DNA from: Gemmatimonadota bacterium | Lineage (GTDB): Bacteria > Latescibacterota > UBA2968 > UBA8231 | DNA: 27,975 bases | Direction: 5' to 3' | NCBI GenBank assembly: GCA_018673255.1 | Contig: JABHDC010000128.1 | Coordinates: 1-27,975 of the forward strand | Part shown: positions 1 through 8,029 of the stretch, piece by piece | How the letters are laid out: each line of letters starts with the position of its first letter | Position numbering within the stretch: position 1 is the first letter of the stretch | The notes under the pieces: model-generated | The model's database searches: none | Told to the model about the DNA's origin: nothing | Seen by the model: the letters and a program-made list of their open reading frames with translations, nothing else | Position numbers and translations under genes: made by a program

Positions 1-131
1 CGGCGATCGAGATGGACGACACCCTCGATGGTCTGGGCCTGACCCAGGCTGCGATCCGGGATGTCGAGGTCGTCGTGGGGTATTCGATTGCATCAGCGTC
101 CTTTCTGCAGGCGGGAGAGACGGGTGCCTGA
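1..131 (+). CDS. C-terminal end of an unidentified protein (truncated by window edge)
   Basis: An open frame enters from the left edge (first full codon at position 3) and ends with TGA at 129-131. The visible 42 residues include GLGLTQAAIRDVEVVVGYSI and end in AGETGA. Third codon positions are strongly G/C, as in the neighbouring genes, which supports real coding. I do not recognise the family from this fragment. The stop lies 19 bases before the ATG of the sensor kinase at 151, so the two may share a transcript. A short shared frame by chance cannot be excluded, and the upstream sequence would settle it. Confidence 0.5.
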   Translation, partial: AIEMDDTLDGLGLTQAAIRDVEVVVGYSIASASFLQAGETGA

Positions 132-150
132 GACAGAGACAGCACTGATT

Positions 151-2307
151 ATGGACTGGCAGTTCACACCCTACACGCCCTTCCTGTTGATCACGGCGAC
201 GGCGACGCTGATTCTGACGATCATCGTCTACCGGCGCCGGGAGAAAACCGGATCCCTGGCAGCGACCGGGCTGTTTGCGGCGGTCTCCGCATGGAATCTG
301 GCGTATGCGCTGGAGCTCTCGTGCAGCAATCTCGCGGCACAGACGCTGTGGGCGAATGTGCAGTATCTCTTCATTCCCAGCGTCCCGGTCCTGTGGTTGA
401 TCTTCACCATCCACTTCACGGCGCGAGATCGCTGGTTGCCGAGATGGCTCATGGCATTGCTCTTCATCGAGCCCGCCGTGGTCATCTTCCTGGCCTGGGG
501 CAGCGATGTCTACCCCTATCTGCGTTCAGGCGCCAATCCACTCGACGTAGACGGCTCGATCCTGGTCCAGTGGCAGAAAGGGTGGTTCTTCTGGATCCAC
601 ACGGCCTACGCCTATGTGCTGATGATGCTGGGCACGCTGATCCTTGTACCGGTCATCCTGCGATCCCCCTTTCTCTACCGGGCGCAGGCGTTCTTTGTCC
701 TGCTGGGAACCCTGGCTCCCTGGATCGCCAATGCGATCTACCTGGGAGGACTCAGCCCCTTTCCGCACCTGGATCTGACCCCCTTCGCCTTCTCGCTGGT
801 GAGCATCTCCGTCAGCTTCGGTCTGCTGCGCCTGCACTTCCTCGATGTGGTGCCCGTCGCCCGTGACATGGTGATCGAGGGGTTCTGGGAGGGGGTGATC
901 GTCATGGGTGTCAATGGGCGGGTCGTGGATATCAACCGGGCTGGCGCCGAGATTCTGGGGCGTGATGCCGGTCTCGTCATCGGACAGGAATTCTCTGCTG
1001 TTCTACCGCAGGTAAAACTGGGCGAGACGGACACGGCCACAGAGATGACGGTCGGCGAGGGTGAACAGCGTCGTATCTATGAGATCCTGCAATCTGCTGT
1101 GCATGATCGCCGCGGCGAGAGGCGAGGCGATCTGGTCGTCCTGCATGATATGACCTCCCGCAAAGAGGCTGAAGAAGAACGCGTGCAGGTCCAGCGTCTG
1201 CGGGCAGCGCACGAACTGGCGGCGGGGATCAGTCACAATCTGAACAACATCCTCATCGGGATTCTGGCGCCGGCCCAGCGTCTGCGGGATGGTAGTTCGA
1301 GCGACACGCGACGTGACGCCGATATCGTAGTCGCTGCCGCCCAGCGGGCGCAGGACCTGGTGTCGCGGTTGCACCGAACCGGCTCGGGTGACCACTCTGT
1401 GCCGACGAAGGCGGTCGAGGCCAATGCCGTGTTGCTGGAGGCGGTTGAAACGGCCCGTTCGCGCTGGCAGGATGAGGTTATCCGTGGTGGAATCCGCATC
1501 GACCTGCAGACTGATTTCGTGCCGACGCGTCTGATCAAGGCTGACCCGACCAGCCTGCACGACATCATCGTGAATCTCATCTTCAACAGTGTCGATGCCA
1601 TGCCCGACGGCGGCCGACTGTCACTGGCGACGCGCCAGTTGGACGACGGGTCTGTCCTCATTACGGTCAGCGACGACGGGACCGGCATGGACGAAACAGT
1701 GAAGCGGCGGATCTTCGAACCCTTCTTCACGACGAAGGTGAATGTGGGTTCGGGGCTCGGACTGGCGACGGCGTACCGATCGGTCAGGGACTGGGGGGGC
1801 GATATCTCTGTCGAGAGCCTGCCTGGAGCGGGAACGACATTCCGATTGAGGATCCCTGTGTGGGATGGCCCCTTGCCGGCCATGCCGGCTCTGGCTGGGC
1901 CAGAGGATGCGGAGCAAGGCCGGCGAATTCTCATTGCTGAAGATGAGGGGATCGTCTCGATGGTGCTCGATGAATGCGTCCGTCGCCTTGATTACATTCC
2001 GGATGTTGTGGATCGGGGGGATCTGGCCCTCGAGCGGCTACGCACCGGTCGGTATGGTGTGGCGATTCTCGATCTGGGGATTCCCGGGCTTTCCGGTGAT
2101 CAGGTGGCCCAACAGGCAAAACAGGAGATGCAACTGACGACGGTGCTGATGACGGGGTGGTCCCTGGCTCCGGAAGATCCGCGTCTGGACTCCTTTGATC
2201 TGGCCATGCAGAAGCCATTTGATGCACGCGAGGCTGAAGCGACGATCATGCGCGCCATCGAGATGCAGCAGGAGAAGCACCCACAGCAGAGCGGAGATCA
2301 ACCATGA
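151..2307 (+). CDS. Membrane-bound hybrid histidine kinase (7TM sensor, PAS, HisKA, HATPase, receiver)
   Basis: A 718-residue signalling protein predicted to sense a signal in or near the membrane, autophosphorylate and pass phosphate to its own receiver. Residues 10-235 hold about seven hydrophobic segments with the WNLAYALE and VLWLIFTIHFT patterns of the histidine kinase 7TM N-terminal region. A PAS-like domain spans about 240-335. The dimerisation helix has phospho-acceptor H362 in GISHNLNN. The ATPase domain (about 465-570) shows NLIFNS, DDGTGM and GSGLGL. The C-terminal receiver (590-705) has E597/D598, phospho-acceptor D641, T668 and K688, all intact. An in-frame ATG at 61 exists, but its extra 30 residues are arginine-rich and lie over the upstream frame's end; ATG 151 starts just before the first membrane helix. 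It has no output domain, so a separate partner regulator or phosphotransfer protein is likely. It overlaps the next gene by 4 bases. Confidence 0.9.
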   Translation: MDWQFTPYTPFLLITATATLILTIIVYRRREKTGSLAATGLFAAVSAWNLAYALELSCSNLAAQTLWANVQYLFIPSVPVLWLIFTIHFTARDRWLPRWLMALLFIEPAVVIFLAWGSDVYPYLRSGANPLDVDGSILVQWQKGWFFWIHTAYAYVLMMLGTLILVPVILRSPFLYRAQAFFVLLGTLAPWIANAIYLGGLSPFPHLDLTPFAFSLVSISVSFGLLRLHFLDVVPVARDMVIEGFWEGVIVMGVNGRVVDINRAGAEILGRDAGLVIGQEFSAVLPQVKLGETDTATEMTVGEGEQRRIYEILQSAVHDRRGERRGDLVVLHDMTSRKEAEEERVQVQRLRAAHELAAGISHNLNNILIGILAPAQRLRDGSSSDTRRDADIVVAAAQRAQDLVSRLHRTGSGDHSVPTKAVEANAVLLEAVETARSRWQDEVIRGGIRIDLQTDFVPTRLIKADPTSLHDIIVNLIFNSVDAMPDGGRLSLATRQLDDGSVLITVSDDGTGMDETVKRRIFEPFFTTKVNVGSGLGLATAYRSVRDWGGDISVESLPGAGTTFRLRIPVWDGPLPAMPALAGPEDAEQGRRILIAEDEGIVSMVLDECVRRLDYIPDVVDRGDLALERLRTGRYGVAILDLGIPGLSGDQVAQQAKQEMQLTTVLMTGWSLAPEDPRLDSFDLAMQKPFDAREAEATIMRAIEMQQEKHPQQSGDQP

Positions 2308-3098
2308 GCGCGGACGCAGCAACTTCTGACAAGTGCTGGCAGGTATCGGCCAGATACCATCGCTGGCACGTCGATCCGGGTGTCGAATGGCTCGAAGCCA
2401 ACACCGACTATGCTTACCTCGACTGGCAGCTCCCCATGTCGCAGGTCGCCCTCGTACTGCTGGATGTCTGGGATCGTCACTACCTGAAGGACACGCAGCA
2501 GCGTGCCGAACAGATCATTCAGGATCGACTGTTGCCGCTGGTGACTGCGTGCAGACAGGCGGGGGTGCGGATCATCCATGCGCCCTCACCTCCGCAGGCG
2601 AAGAAACACCCGAACTGGCTGCAACTGGATGGATGGGACAAGCCGAGTTGGCCCGGTGAAGAAGCCTGGCCACCGCAGGCGTTTCGACGACGTGAGGCAG
2701 AATTCGCTCGTTATGCCCTGCCGGAGGAACCGCGTGACGCGGAACGCGAGGCACATCGCGCCAGACTTGGTCTGCACCCGGATGTGCGCCCCGTCGAGAG
2801 TGAGCCCGTGATCGCCACCGGTGAGGAATTACATCTGTGGTGCAAGGGCGAAGGCGTGACGAGTCTCGTCTATGCAGGCTTCAACACCAATGCCTGCATT
2901 CTGCATCGGGACTACGGTACGCTCGACATGGCCCGACGTGGCTACGACATCCTCATGGTGAGGGATTGCACGACGGGTATGGAGTCATCACAGACGCACG
3001 ACGAACTGTGGCAGACGAGGGGCGCCGTGATGATCCTGGAGATGTTCGGCAAGTACTCGGTCGACTCACAGGAACTGATCGCCGGTTTGCCGGGATAG
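2304..3098 (+). CDS. Isochorismatase-like cysteine hydrolase
   Basis: A 264-residue soluble protein of the isochorismatase/nicotinamidase-like superfamily, which hydrolyses amides or vinyl ethers with a Cys-Asp-Lys triad. The first beta strand VALVLLDVWD carries the acidic residue (D54 or D57), and GFNTNACIL places the nucleophile at C198 before the usual helix. The family's Lys is not obvious in the long middle insert (about 95-170), so the substrate group is unclear. The ATG overlaps the kinase stop (ATGA, 2304-2307), which implies co-transcription and translational coupling. Its 3' end lies four bases from the convergent CMD-like gene, with no terminator between. The roughly 40-residue N-terminal extension rich in Trp/Tyr and the long middle insert make it larger than typical 180-220-residue members. 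The fold is confident and the substrate unknown. Confidence 0.85.
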   Translation: MSADAATSDKCWQVSARYHRWHVDPGVEWLEANTDYAYLDWQLPMSQVALVLLDVWDRHYLKDTQQRAEQIIQDRLLPLVTACRQAGVRIIHAPSPPQAKKHPNWLQLDGWDKPSWPGEEAWPPQAFRRREAEFARYALPEEPRDAEREAHRARLGLHPDVRPVESEPVIATGEELHLWCKGEGVTSLVYAGFNTNACILHRDYGTLDMARRGYDILMVRDCTTGMESSQTHDELWQTRGAVMILEMFGKYSVDSQELIAGLPG

Positions 3099-3102
3099 GG
3101 CA

Positions 3103-3672
3103 CTAGCGGAAAGTCGGGCAGTCCACCAGCAAGGGCTTGGAACCGGGAGGCAGAGGCACCTGGAAGGCATTCAGGGTCATGGCCACCATGGAGTAGTAGC
3201 CGACGAGTCCGGTCAGGTCCACCACACCCGCCTCACCGATGGCCTCCACGGCATGGGCGAAGGTGCGCTCCTGGACGAATCGATTGTACACGAGTTCGGC
3301 GGCGAAATCGTAGACGCTCTGCTCGTCCTCCTGCTCAAATTCCGGATATTGCGACAGGCGTACGGCTTCGACGATTTCTGGTGCCAGACCTGCTTCCAGG
3401 CCATGCGGCTCGTGCAGCGACCACTCCGTCTGGCAATCCCAGGCGCGGGAGGTCACGAGGATCGCCAATTCGCTGAAGCGCGGCTCCAGTCGTGATCGAA
3501 AGCGGACATACTCGCCGAATTTCTGGGCGAGGTCGGCCATCTCCGGACTGTGCAACCAGATCCGGAATGGGCCATGGGCATTGCCCCGGGTGGCGACGAT
3601 GGAATCGTAGATGCGGCGCTGTTCGTCGTCGAGCGCCTCGGGTTCGAGTTGGCGAATGCGATTCTTGCTCAT
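3103..3672 (-). CDS. Carboxymuconolactone decarboxylase-like (AhpD-fold) protein
   Basis: A 189-residue all-helical protein of the CMD/AhpD-like superfamily. The diagnostic region is about residues 55-95: RFRSRLEPRFSELAILVTSR followed by EW..H..HG. The AhpD redox CxxC pair is absent; only one cysteine (C80) precedes the E83-W84...H87...H90 pattern. It therefore resembles the decarboxylase or uncharacterised branch rather than peroxidase-coupled AhpD. The start is set at ATG 3672 (MSKNRIRQL). An upstream in-frame start at 3711 would add 13 poorly supported residues. It is convergent with the cysteine hydrolase and divergent from the dehydrogenase at 3744, sharing a 71-base intergenic region that contains a GC palindrome at 3684-3693. 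Function in aromatic or lactone catabolism is an inference from the family. Confidence 0.8.
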   Translation of the reverse strand: MSKNRIRQLEPEALDDEQRRIYDSIVATRGNAHGPFRIWLHSPEMADLAQKFGEYVRFRSRLEPRFSELAILVTSRAWDCQTEWSLHEPHGLEAGLAPEIVEAVRLSQYPEFEQEDEQSVYDFAAELVYNRFVQERTFAHAVEAIGEAGVVDLTGLVGYYSMVAMTLNAFQVPLPPGSKPLLVDCPTFR

Positions 3673-3683
3673 CAAAGACCTTG

Positions 3684-3693
3684 GCCCGCGGGC
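3684..3693. promoter_or_regulatory. GC palindrome in the divergent CMD-like/dehydrogenase intergenic region
   Basis: GCCCGCGGGC is a perfect 10-base palindrome inside the 71-base gap between the oppositely transcribed genes starting at 3672 and 3744. It could be an operator shared by both promoters. No clear -35/-10 pair was found, and short GC palindromes arise easily by chance in this base composition. Confidence 0.2.
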
Positions 3694-3743
3694 AGTGAGG
3701 TGGGGCAGCAAACGAGAGAATCAAAGGGAAGGACCGCAAGTTG

Positions 3744-4658
3744 ATGCATGATCACGAAACAACCGTCGGATTCATTGGGCTGGGCTCGATGGGTTGCGGT
3801 ATGGCAACCCGTCTGGTGGCAACAGGCGTGGACCTGCAGGTCTTCGATCTGCGACCGGAGGCGGTGCAGGCGCTGGTTGAGCTCGGTGCCACGGCGGCAG
3901 AGAATGTGGCAAGCCTCGGAAGATCCTGCAAACGGGTCATCCTGTCACTGCCGGATGCCCGCGTCGTGGAGCAGGTGTTGTTCGGTGCTGATGGGCTGAT
4001 GAACTCACTGGCGCCAGGCAGCTGCGTGGTAGACTGCGGGACGACGCATCCTGAGGTGACACGGGACATGGCTCAACGATTGGCCCAGGCCCAGATCGCC
4101 CTGCTCGACGCACCGGTGACGGGAATGGAGTCGAGAGCGGCCGAGGGCACGCTGACCATCATGGCCGGTGGAGACAAGGAAGCGTATGAGGCCTGTCAGC
4201 CGCTGTTTGAGGCGATGGGGGAGCTCGTGATCCACATGGGATCCTCAGGCAACGGCCAGCTGATGAAGATGACGAACAATGTCCTCTACAATATCTCTGT
4301 GGCGGCCATGGCCGAGATGCTGCCCCTGGCCGTACGACTGGGACTGGATCCAGAGCAGGTACAGCGTGTCGTGTCCAGTGGATCCGGGCAGAGCTTTGGT
4401 TTCGACTATTTCTCTACGCGAGCCATGCAGGGGATCTTCGACCAGGGTTACCCCATGGCCAGTGCTTACAAGGACATGATTGCGCTGATGGAGTGCGCCA
4501 ACCAGCAGCATGCACCCATGCCGGTTGCATCCGGGGCGATGCAGACCTACCGGGCCGCCTTGGCTGAAGGTTACGGACACGAGGCCAAGGGGGCGATGAT
4601 CAAGGTCTGGGAGCGCGTGCTGGGTGTTGAAGTTCGAAGCAAGGAGACGCCGAAATGA
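3744..4658 (+). CDS. NAD(P)-dependent 3-hydroxyisobutyrate dehydrogenase-family (beta-hydroxyacid) oxidoreductase
   Basis: A 304-residue soluble dehydrogenase. The N-terminal Rossmann domain has GLGSMG at residues 12-17. The substrate-loop region reads DAPVTG followed by EGTLTIMAGG, a variant of the family DAPVSGG signature. The catalytic Lys is K175 with N178/N179 in GQLMKMTNN, beginning the all-helical C-terminal domain. The family oxidises short beta-hydroxyacids such as 3-hydroxyisobutyrate or tartronate semialdehyde; the individual substrate is not readable here. ATG 3744 is preferred over TTG 3741, with AAGGGAAGG upstream. The TGA overlaps the following SDR start (ATGA), so both dehydrogenases are probably made together, which suggests two successive oxidation or reduction steps on one hydroxylated acid or sugar acid. 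Confidence 0.9.
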   Translation: MHDHETTVGFIGLGSMGCGMATRLVATGVDLQVFDLRPEAVQALVELGATAAENVASLGRSCKRVILSLPDARVVEQVLFGADGLMNSLAPGSCVVDCGTTHPEVTRDMAQRLAQAQIALLDAPVTGMESRAAEGTLTIMAGGDKEAYEACQPLFEAMGELVIHMGSSGNGQLMKMTNNVLYNISVAAMAEMLPLAVRLGLDPEQVQRVVSSGSGQSFGFDYFSTRAMQGIFDQGYPMASAYKDMIALMECANQQHAPMPVASGAMQTYRAALAEGYGHEAKGAMIKVWERVLGVEVRSKETPK

Positions 4659-5428
4659 CCCACGTGCTACCGAGTATGCGATTGGATGGCCGGCGTGCCG
4701 TCGTCAGTGGCGCCGGATCCGGTATCGGTCGAGCCGTCGCCATCGCGCTGTCTGAAGCCGGGGCCGATGTCGTGGTGAGTGAAGTGCCGGATCGCATGGA
4801 CACACTCGACGAAGTCTGCGAGGCCATTCAGAGCAACGGCCGCCGCGCCGTGCCGTTACCCCTGAAGCTGCCGGACATGGACAGCATCGAGGCCTTCGTC
4901 GAAGGAGCTGTGAGGGAACTGGGTGGGATCGACATCCTCGTCAACAATGCAGGGGTGAATATCCCTTGTGATGCGCTGGAGTTGAGCGAAAGTGACTGGG
5001 ATGCTGTGCAGGGCGTGAATCTCAAGGGGCTCTTCTTCCTGTCGCAGCGTTGCGCGCGGCACATGAAAGAGCACGGCGGGCGCGTCGTGAACATGGCTTC
5101 CATCAATGGCGTCGTCGGCTACTACAAGCGGGCGGCCTATTGCTCAAGCAAGGCGGGTGTGGTCAATCTCACGCGTGTGTTGGCTCTGGAGTGGGCCCAG
5201 TACGATATCAATGTCAATGCCGTGGGGCCGACCTTCATCCTCACGCCGCTGACGCAGTCGACTTTCGACGACCCTGTCCTGCGGGAGGACCTGATCCAGC
5301 GTATCCCCAAGGGGCGTGTGGGCCTGCCGGAAGACGTGGTTGGGGCCGTGGTCTTTCTGGCCAGTCCAGCGGCGGCGATGATCACCGGTCATACGTTGAT
5401 GGTCGATGGGGGGTGGACGGCGATCTGA
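4655..5428 (+). CDS. Short-chain dehydrogenase/reductase (classical SDR)
   Basis: A 257-residue classical SDR. The cofactor motif is SGAGSGIG (18-25; the usual first Thr is Ser), the structural motif is NNAG (97-100), and the catalytic set is N122, S149, Y162 and K166 (YCSSK). The C-terminal end HTLMVDGGW is standard for the FabG/glucose-dehydrogenase-like group. It is expected to reduce or oxidise a secondary alcohol with NAD(P)H in the cytoplasm. The start overlaps the previous stop by 4 bases, so it works with the hydroxyacid dehydrogenase. The stop codon at 5426-5428 lies inside the left arm of a strong hairpin (5420-5462), so transcription of this pair probably ends right here. Confidence 0.92.
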   Translation: MTHVLPSMRLDGRRAVVSGAGSGIGRAVAIALSEAGADVVVSEVPDRMDTLDEVCEAIQSNGRRAVPLPLKLPDMDSIEAFVEGAVRELGGIDILVNNAGVNIPCDALELSESDWDAVQGVNLKGLFFLSQRCARHMKEHGGRVVNMASINGVVGYYKRAAYCSSKAGVVNLTRVLALEWAQYDINVNAVGPTFILTPLTQSTFDDPVLREDLIQRIPKGRVGLPEDVVGAVVFLASPAAAMITGHTLMVDGGWTAI

Positions 5429-5462
5429 GCCGCGGCGATACTGCCGCCGCGGCTCAGATCGC
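5420..5462. terminator. Perfect long hairpin over the SDR stop codon
   Basis: Bases 5420-5437 and 5445-5462 are perfectly complementary (18 pairs, core GAGCCGCGGCG/CGCCGCGGCTC) around the 7-base loop ATACTGC. The left arm contains the SDR stop codon. No T-run follows, so it is not a textbook intrinsic terminator. It may act with the adjoining hairpin, stall polymerase, or protect the upstream mRNA 3' end. Confidence 0.65.
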
Positions 5463-5465
5463 TTG

Positions 5466-5499
5466 GAGCAATCTCCGCACACAGCCGTGGAGATTGCTC
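5466..5499. terminator. Second tandem hairpin after the SDR gene
   Basis: GAGCAATCTCC (5466-5476) pairs perfectly with GGAGATTGCTC (5489-5499) around a 12-base loop. It begins three bases after the first hairpin ends. The two together fill most of the 107-base gap before the M14-like gene. There is no T-run on either strand. It is likely part of one termination or processing element. Confidence 0.55.
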
Positions 5500-5535
5500 A
5501 GGCTCTGGGCTCGTCACAAACAGTGAGAGGATGAT

Positions 5536-6621
5536 ATGGCGACGATCTATACGAGGTATGAGGATCTGCTGAGCGAGACGCTGCGGCGGGCGCAGGATGT
5601 GACGGTTCTGGGCAATACGGTAGATGGATCACCTGTTGTGGTGGCCCGGGGTGGGGGCGACAAGACGCCGGGGATCTTCATCACGGCGGGATCTCACTCG
5701 ACCGAGCATGCCGGTGTTTCGGCTGCGGTTCAGTTGATCGATGAACTGGATACGGAACATCAGGTGTATGTGATCCCCACGCGTGACCCGGTCGGTCACG
5801 ATGGATTTGCCCACGCCCTGAGTCTGGGGATCGGGGAATTGCCGTCTTTTGATGATTTCGGTCAACTCGAGGAGATCCTGCGTGGCTCGGGGGATGTCCT
5901 GTTTGAGGATGACGAGTTCCTGCTCGTGCTGATCGGTGAATATGGCTACGCCAGTGCGCGGCCGTCCGAAGAGCGGCGCAATCCGCAGGGATATGGCTAT
6001 GGACGCATGAAACAGTTCCATCGCGATCAGCCGGAGATCCTGGCACCCTTGCTGGGCCGGCGTGTCTATCAACCGGCTGGTCAGATCGGTGTGGATGGTA
6101 CGAACCTGTTCGATCGCGCCTATACGCTGATCGTCTCACTGGAGGGGGAGATCCTGCACATCAACCGTTTCCACGACACGGACTGGGCACCGGTCGAACC
6201 CCGGGTGACGCGGCAACTGCTGGATGAGGTGCGCCCCGGGATCAGCTTCGATCTGCACGAGTCGGCCGGGATGGACGATCGATTCTGGCTTTCAGCGCGC
6301 ACCCAGCCCGACCCGGAGAGCCAGGAGTGGGAGGCGAAGGCGGCGACAGCCACCATCAACGCCATCGCCGCGTCGGGTGCGACCCTGGCATCTGAGAAGG
6401 ATGCCCCTTCGAAGTGGTTCGATATGTCCGAGCAGGCCGTCTTCTGGCTCGACGCGACACGTCGTGGTGAAGGCTTCAATCTGATGGATTTCTGCTCGCG
6501 CACCTACGGTCTGGCCTTCGGCACGGAGATGGGCATGTTCGGGACCTTTGACGGACGCGTGGACATGGCCCTGACCACGGTGCGCACGGCGGTCTCCGTC
6601 TTTGAGCAGCGCTACCGCTGA
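5536..6621 (+). CDS. M14-like zinc carboxypeptidase/deacylase family hydrolase
   Basis: A 361-residue soluble protein with the metal site of the M14/aspartoacylase-succinylglutamate desuccinylase fold. HSTE gives ligands H54 and E57, FDLHES gives H241, and FGTEMG near the C-terminus supplies the candidate catalytic glutamate E331. The first strand GIFITAGSHSTEHAG is typical. No signal peptide is seen, so it probably acts on an intracellular amide, such as an N-acyl amino acid or peptide derivative, rather than an extracellular protein. The region 95-215 between the first and last ligands is long and unfamiliar. GAGAGGATGAT precedes the ATG. It follows the tandem hairpins, so it likely has its own promoter and may be the first gene of the plus-strand run ending at 15802. 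Confidence 0.8.
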   Translation: MATIYTRYEDLLSETLRRAQDVTVLGNTVDGSPVVVARGGGDKTPGIFITAGSHSTEHAGVSAAVQLIDELDTEHQVYVIPTRDPVGHDGFAHALSLGIGELPSFDDFGQLEEILRGSGDVLFEDDEFLLVLIGEYGYASARPSEERRNPQGYGYGRMKQFHRDQPEILAPLLGRRVYQPAGQIGVDGTNLFDRAYTLIVSLEGEILHINRFHDTDWAPVEPRVTRQLLDEVRPGISFDLHESAGMDDRFWLSARTQPDPESQEWEAKAATATINAIAASGATLASEKDAPSKWFDMSEQAVFWLDATRRGEGFNLMDFCSRTYGLAFGTEMGMFGTFDGRVDMALTTVRTAVSVFEQRYR

Positions 6622-6740
6622 GAAGACAGGGGCGTCAACACGACGTCGACACCGACGTGCAAGGTCTACCGCGCTTGCTCCGTGGGCGGCAATATCGTTT
6701 GTACACCGCAGACTTCATCACAAGCGGCGAGTCGACGCAG

Positions 6741-6747
6741 GGGAGGA
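6741..6747 (+). promoter_or_regulatory. Ribosome binding site fixing the URO-D-like start
   Basis: GGGAGGA lies seven bases before ATG 6755. The open frame continues upstream to 6602, but those 51 residues are arginine-rich, partly overlap the previous gene and have no such site. This favours 6755 as the true start. Confidence 0.7.
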
Positions 6748-6754
6748 ATTCCAG

Positions 6755-8029
6755 ATGGCCAGTATGACTTCCAGGACACGGGTTCAGCGCACCGTCAACT
6801 TCCAGGACACCGATCGTGTCCCGATCGATCTGGGTGCCATGAAGGCGTCGTCCATTGGCGTCAAAGCGTACAACCAACTCAAGAGCGCACTGGGGCTGAA
6901 CAGCAGCAAGACCAGGATCTGGGATCCGAAACTCATGATCGCTTCCGTGGAGGAGGAGATCCTCCAACGCTTCCACGTCGATGTGGTCCCGCTGGATATC
7001 TCCTCCGTCATGCACGATGGTCGCCCGGACAGCGACTGGGTTCCCAAGACCCTGTATGAGGGCGCCGACGGACTCCTGCCGCCCGGCACCGCTGTGGGCG
7101 CCAATGCTGAGGGAGACTGGGTCCTGCTGGATCAGGATGGGAGTCCCACCTCTCTTCGCATGCCCCGCGAGGGATACTATTTCGACGATATCTCCTACAA
7201 CAAGCCCGGCGCTGTCATCGATCCGTCCTCCTTCCGTCCCGTCACCGGATTCACCGATGCGCACCTGGGCGCTCTGCAGGCGAGGAGTTCTACCCTCTAT
7301 GATCACACGGACTACGCCATGCTCGGGTGGGGTGGTGGAGTCTGTTTTCTCGGTCTGAGCATGATCACAGACAGACTGAGCCATGTGACGATGGGTCTCC
7401 CATCTGAGTGGATGATGATGCTCATGACGGAGAAGGAAACGTGCCACGATCTCATGAATCGGTCGGTGGAGGCGTCGATTCAGTGCCTGGAGCAACTCCA
7501 CGAGGCAGTCGGTGACACCTGCTTCGCCTGGGGGATCGCGGCAGATGACTCAGGCACGCAACGGGGGGAGTTTATCCATCCGGATCTGTGGGCCGAAATG
7601 ATCAAGCCACACTATGCGAAGCTGTGTGAGTGGATTCACGACCATACGGAATGGAAGACCTTCCTGCATTGCTGCGGTTCGATCTATCACCTGATTCCGC
7701 ACATGATCGAGGCGGGAGTCGATATCCTCAATCCCGTCCAGACATCAGCGGCCAATATGGAGGCCGAACGGCTGAAGGCGGAATTCGACGGCAAGATCGT
7801 GTTCTGGGGCGGAGGGTGTGATACGCAGCACGTGCTGCCCACGGGCACGCCCGACGAGATCCGTGAGCACGTAAAAGAGCGGCTGGCCATCTTCGCGCCA
7901 GGTGGCGGCTATGTCTTCAATCAGGTTCACAATATCCAGCCAAACATCCCACCGGAGAATATCATCGCCATGCTGGACGCGGCGTACGAATACGGGCCGG
8001 TGGACTCCACGGATCGGCCAGCCACGTGA
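6755..8029 (+). CDS. Uroporphyrinogen decarboxylase-fold protein with methyltransferase-type zinc ligands
   Basis: A 424-residue protein of the URO-D superfamily, which includes haem-pathway HemE and the zinc-dependent cobamide or coenzyme M methyltransferases (MtaA, MtbA, CmuA). The C-terminal half shows LHCCGS (H305, C306, C307) followed by GGGCDTQH (C355). This reproduces the His-x-Cys...Cys zinc site of the methyltransferase branch. HemE normally has no such ligands and is about 350 residues, so a methyl-transfer or demethylation role is more likely than haem synthesis. No corrinoid protein is encoded nearby. The N-terminus (DRVPIDLGAM) matches the usual beginning of these paralogues. It is coupled to the following phosphoesterase by TGATG at 8027-8031. 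The substrate is unknown. Confidence 0.85.
   Translation: MASMTSRTRVQRTVNFQDTDRVPIDLGAMKASSIGVKAYNQLKSALGLNSSKTRIWDPKLMIASVEEEILQRFHVDVVPLDISSVMHDGRPDSDWVPKTLYEGADGLLPPGTAVGANAEGDWVLLDQDGSPTSLRMPREGYYFDDISYNKPGAVIDPSSFRPVTGFTDAHLGALQARSSTLYDHTDYAMLGWGGGVCFLGLSMITDRLSHVTMGLPSEWMMMLMTEKETCHDLMNRSVEASIQCLEQLHEAVGDTCFAWGIAADDSGTQRGEFIHPDLWAEMIKPHYAKLCEWIHDHTEWKTFLHCCGSIYHLIPHMIEAGVDILNPVQTSAANMEAERLKAEFDGKIVFWGGGCDTQHVLPTGTPDEIREHVKERLAIFAPGGGYVFNQVHNIQPNIPPENIIAMLDAAYEYGPVDSTDRPAT

Noticed and set aside
6622..6754. Possible promoter in the 133-base gap before the URO-D-like gene
   Set aside because: TTGCTC and AATATC are present but not at convincing consensus or spacing, so no promoter is claimed.
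6635..7501. A 288-codon minus-strand open frame opposite the URO-D-like gene
   Set aside because: It is antisense to a gene with clear URO-D motifs, and its composition is typical of a GC-driven shadow frame.
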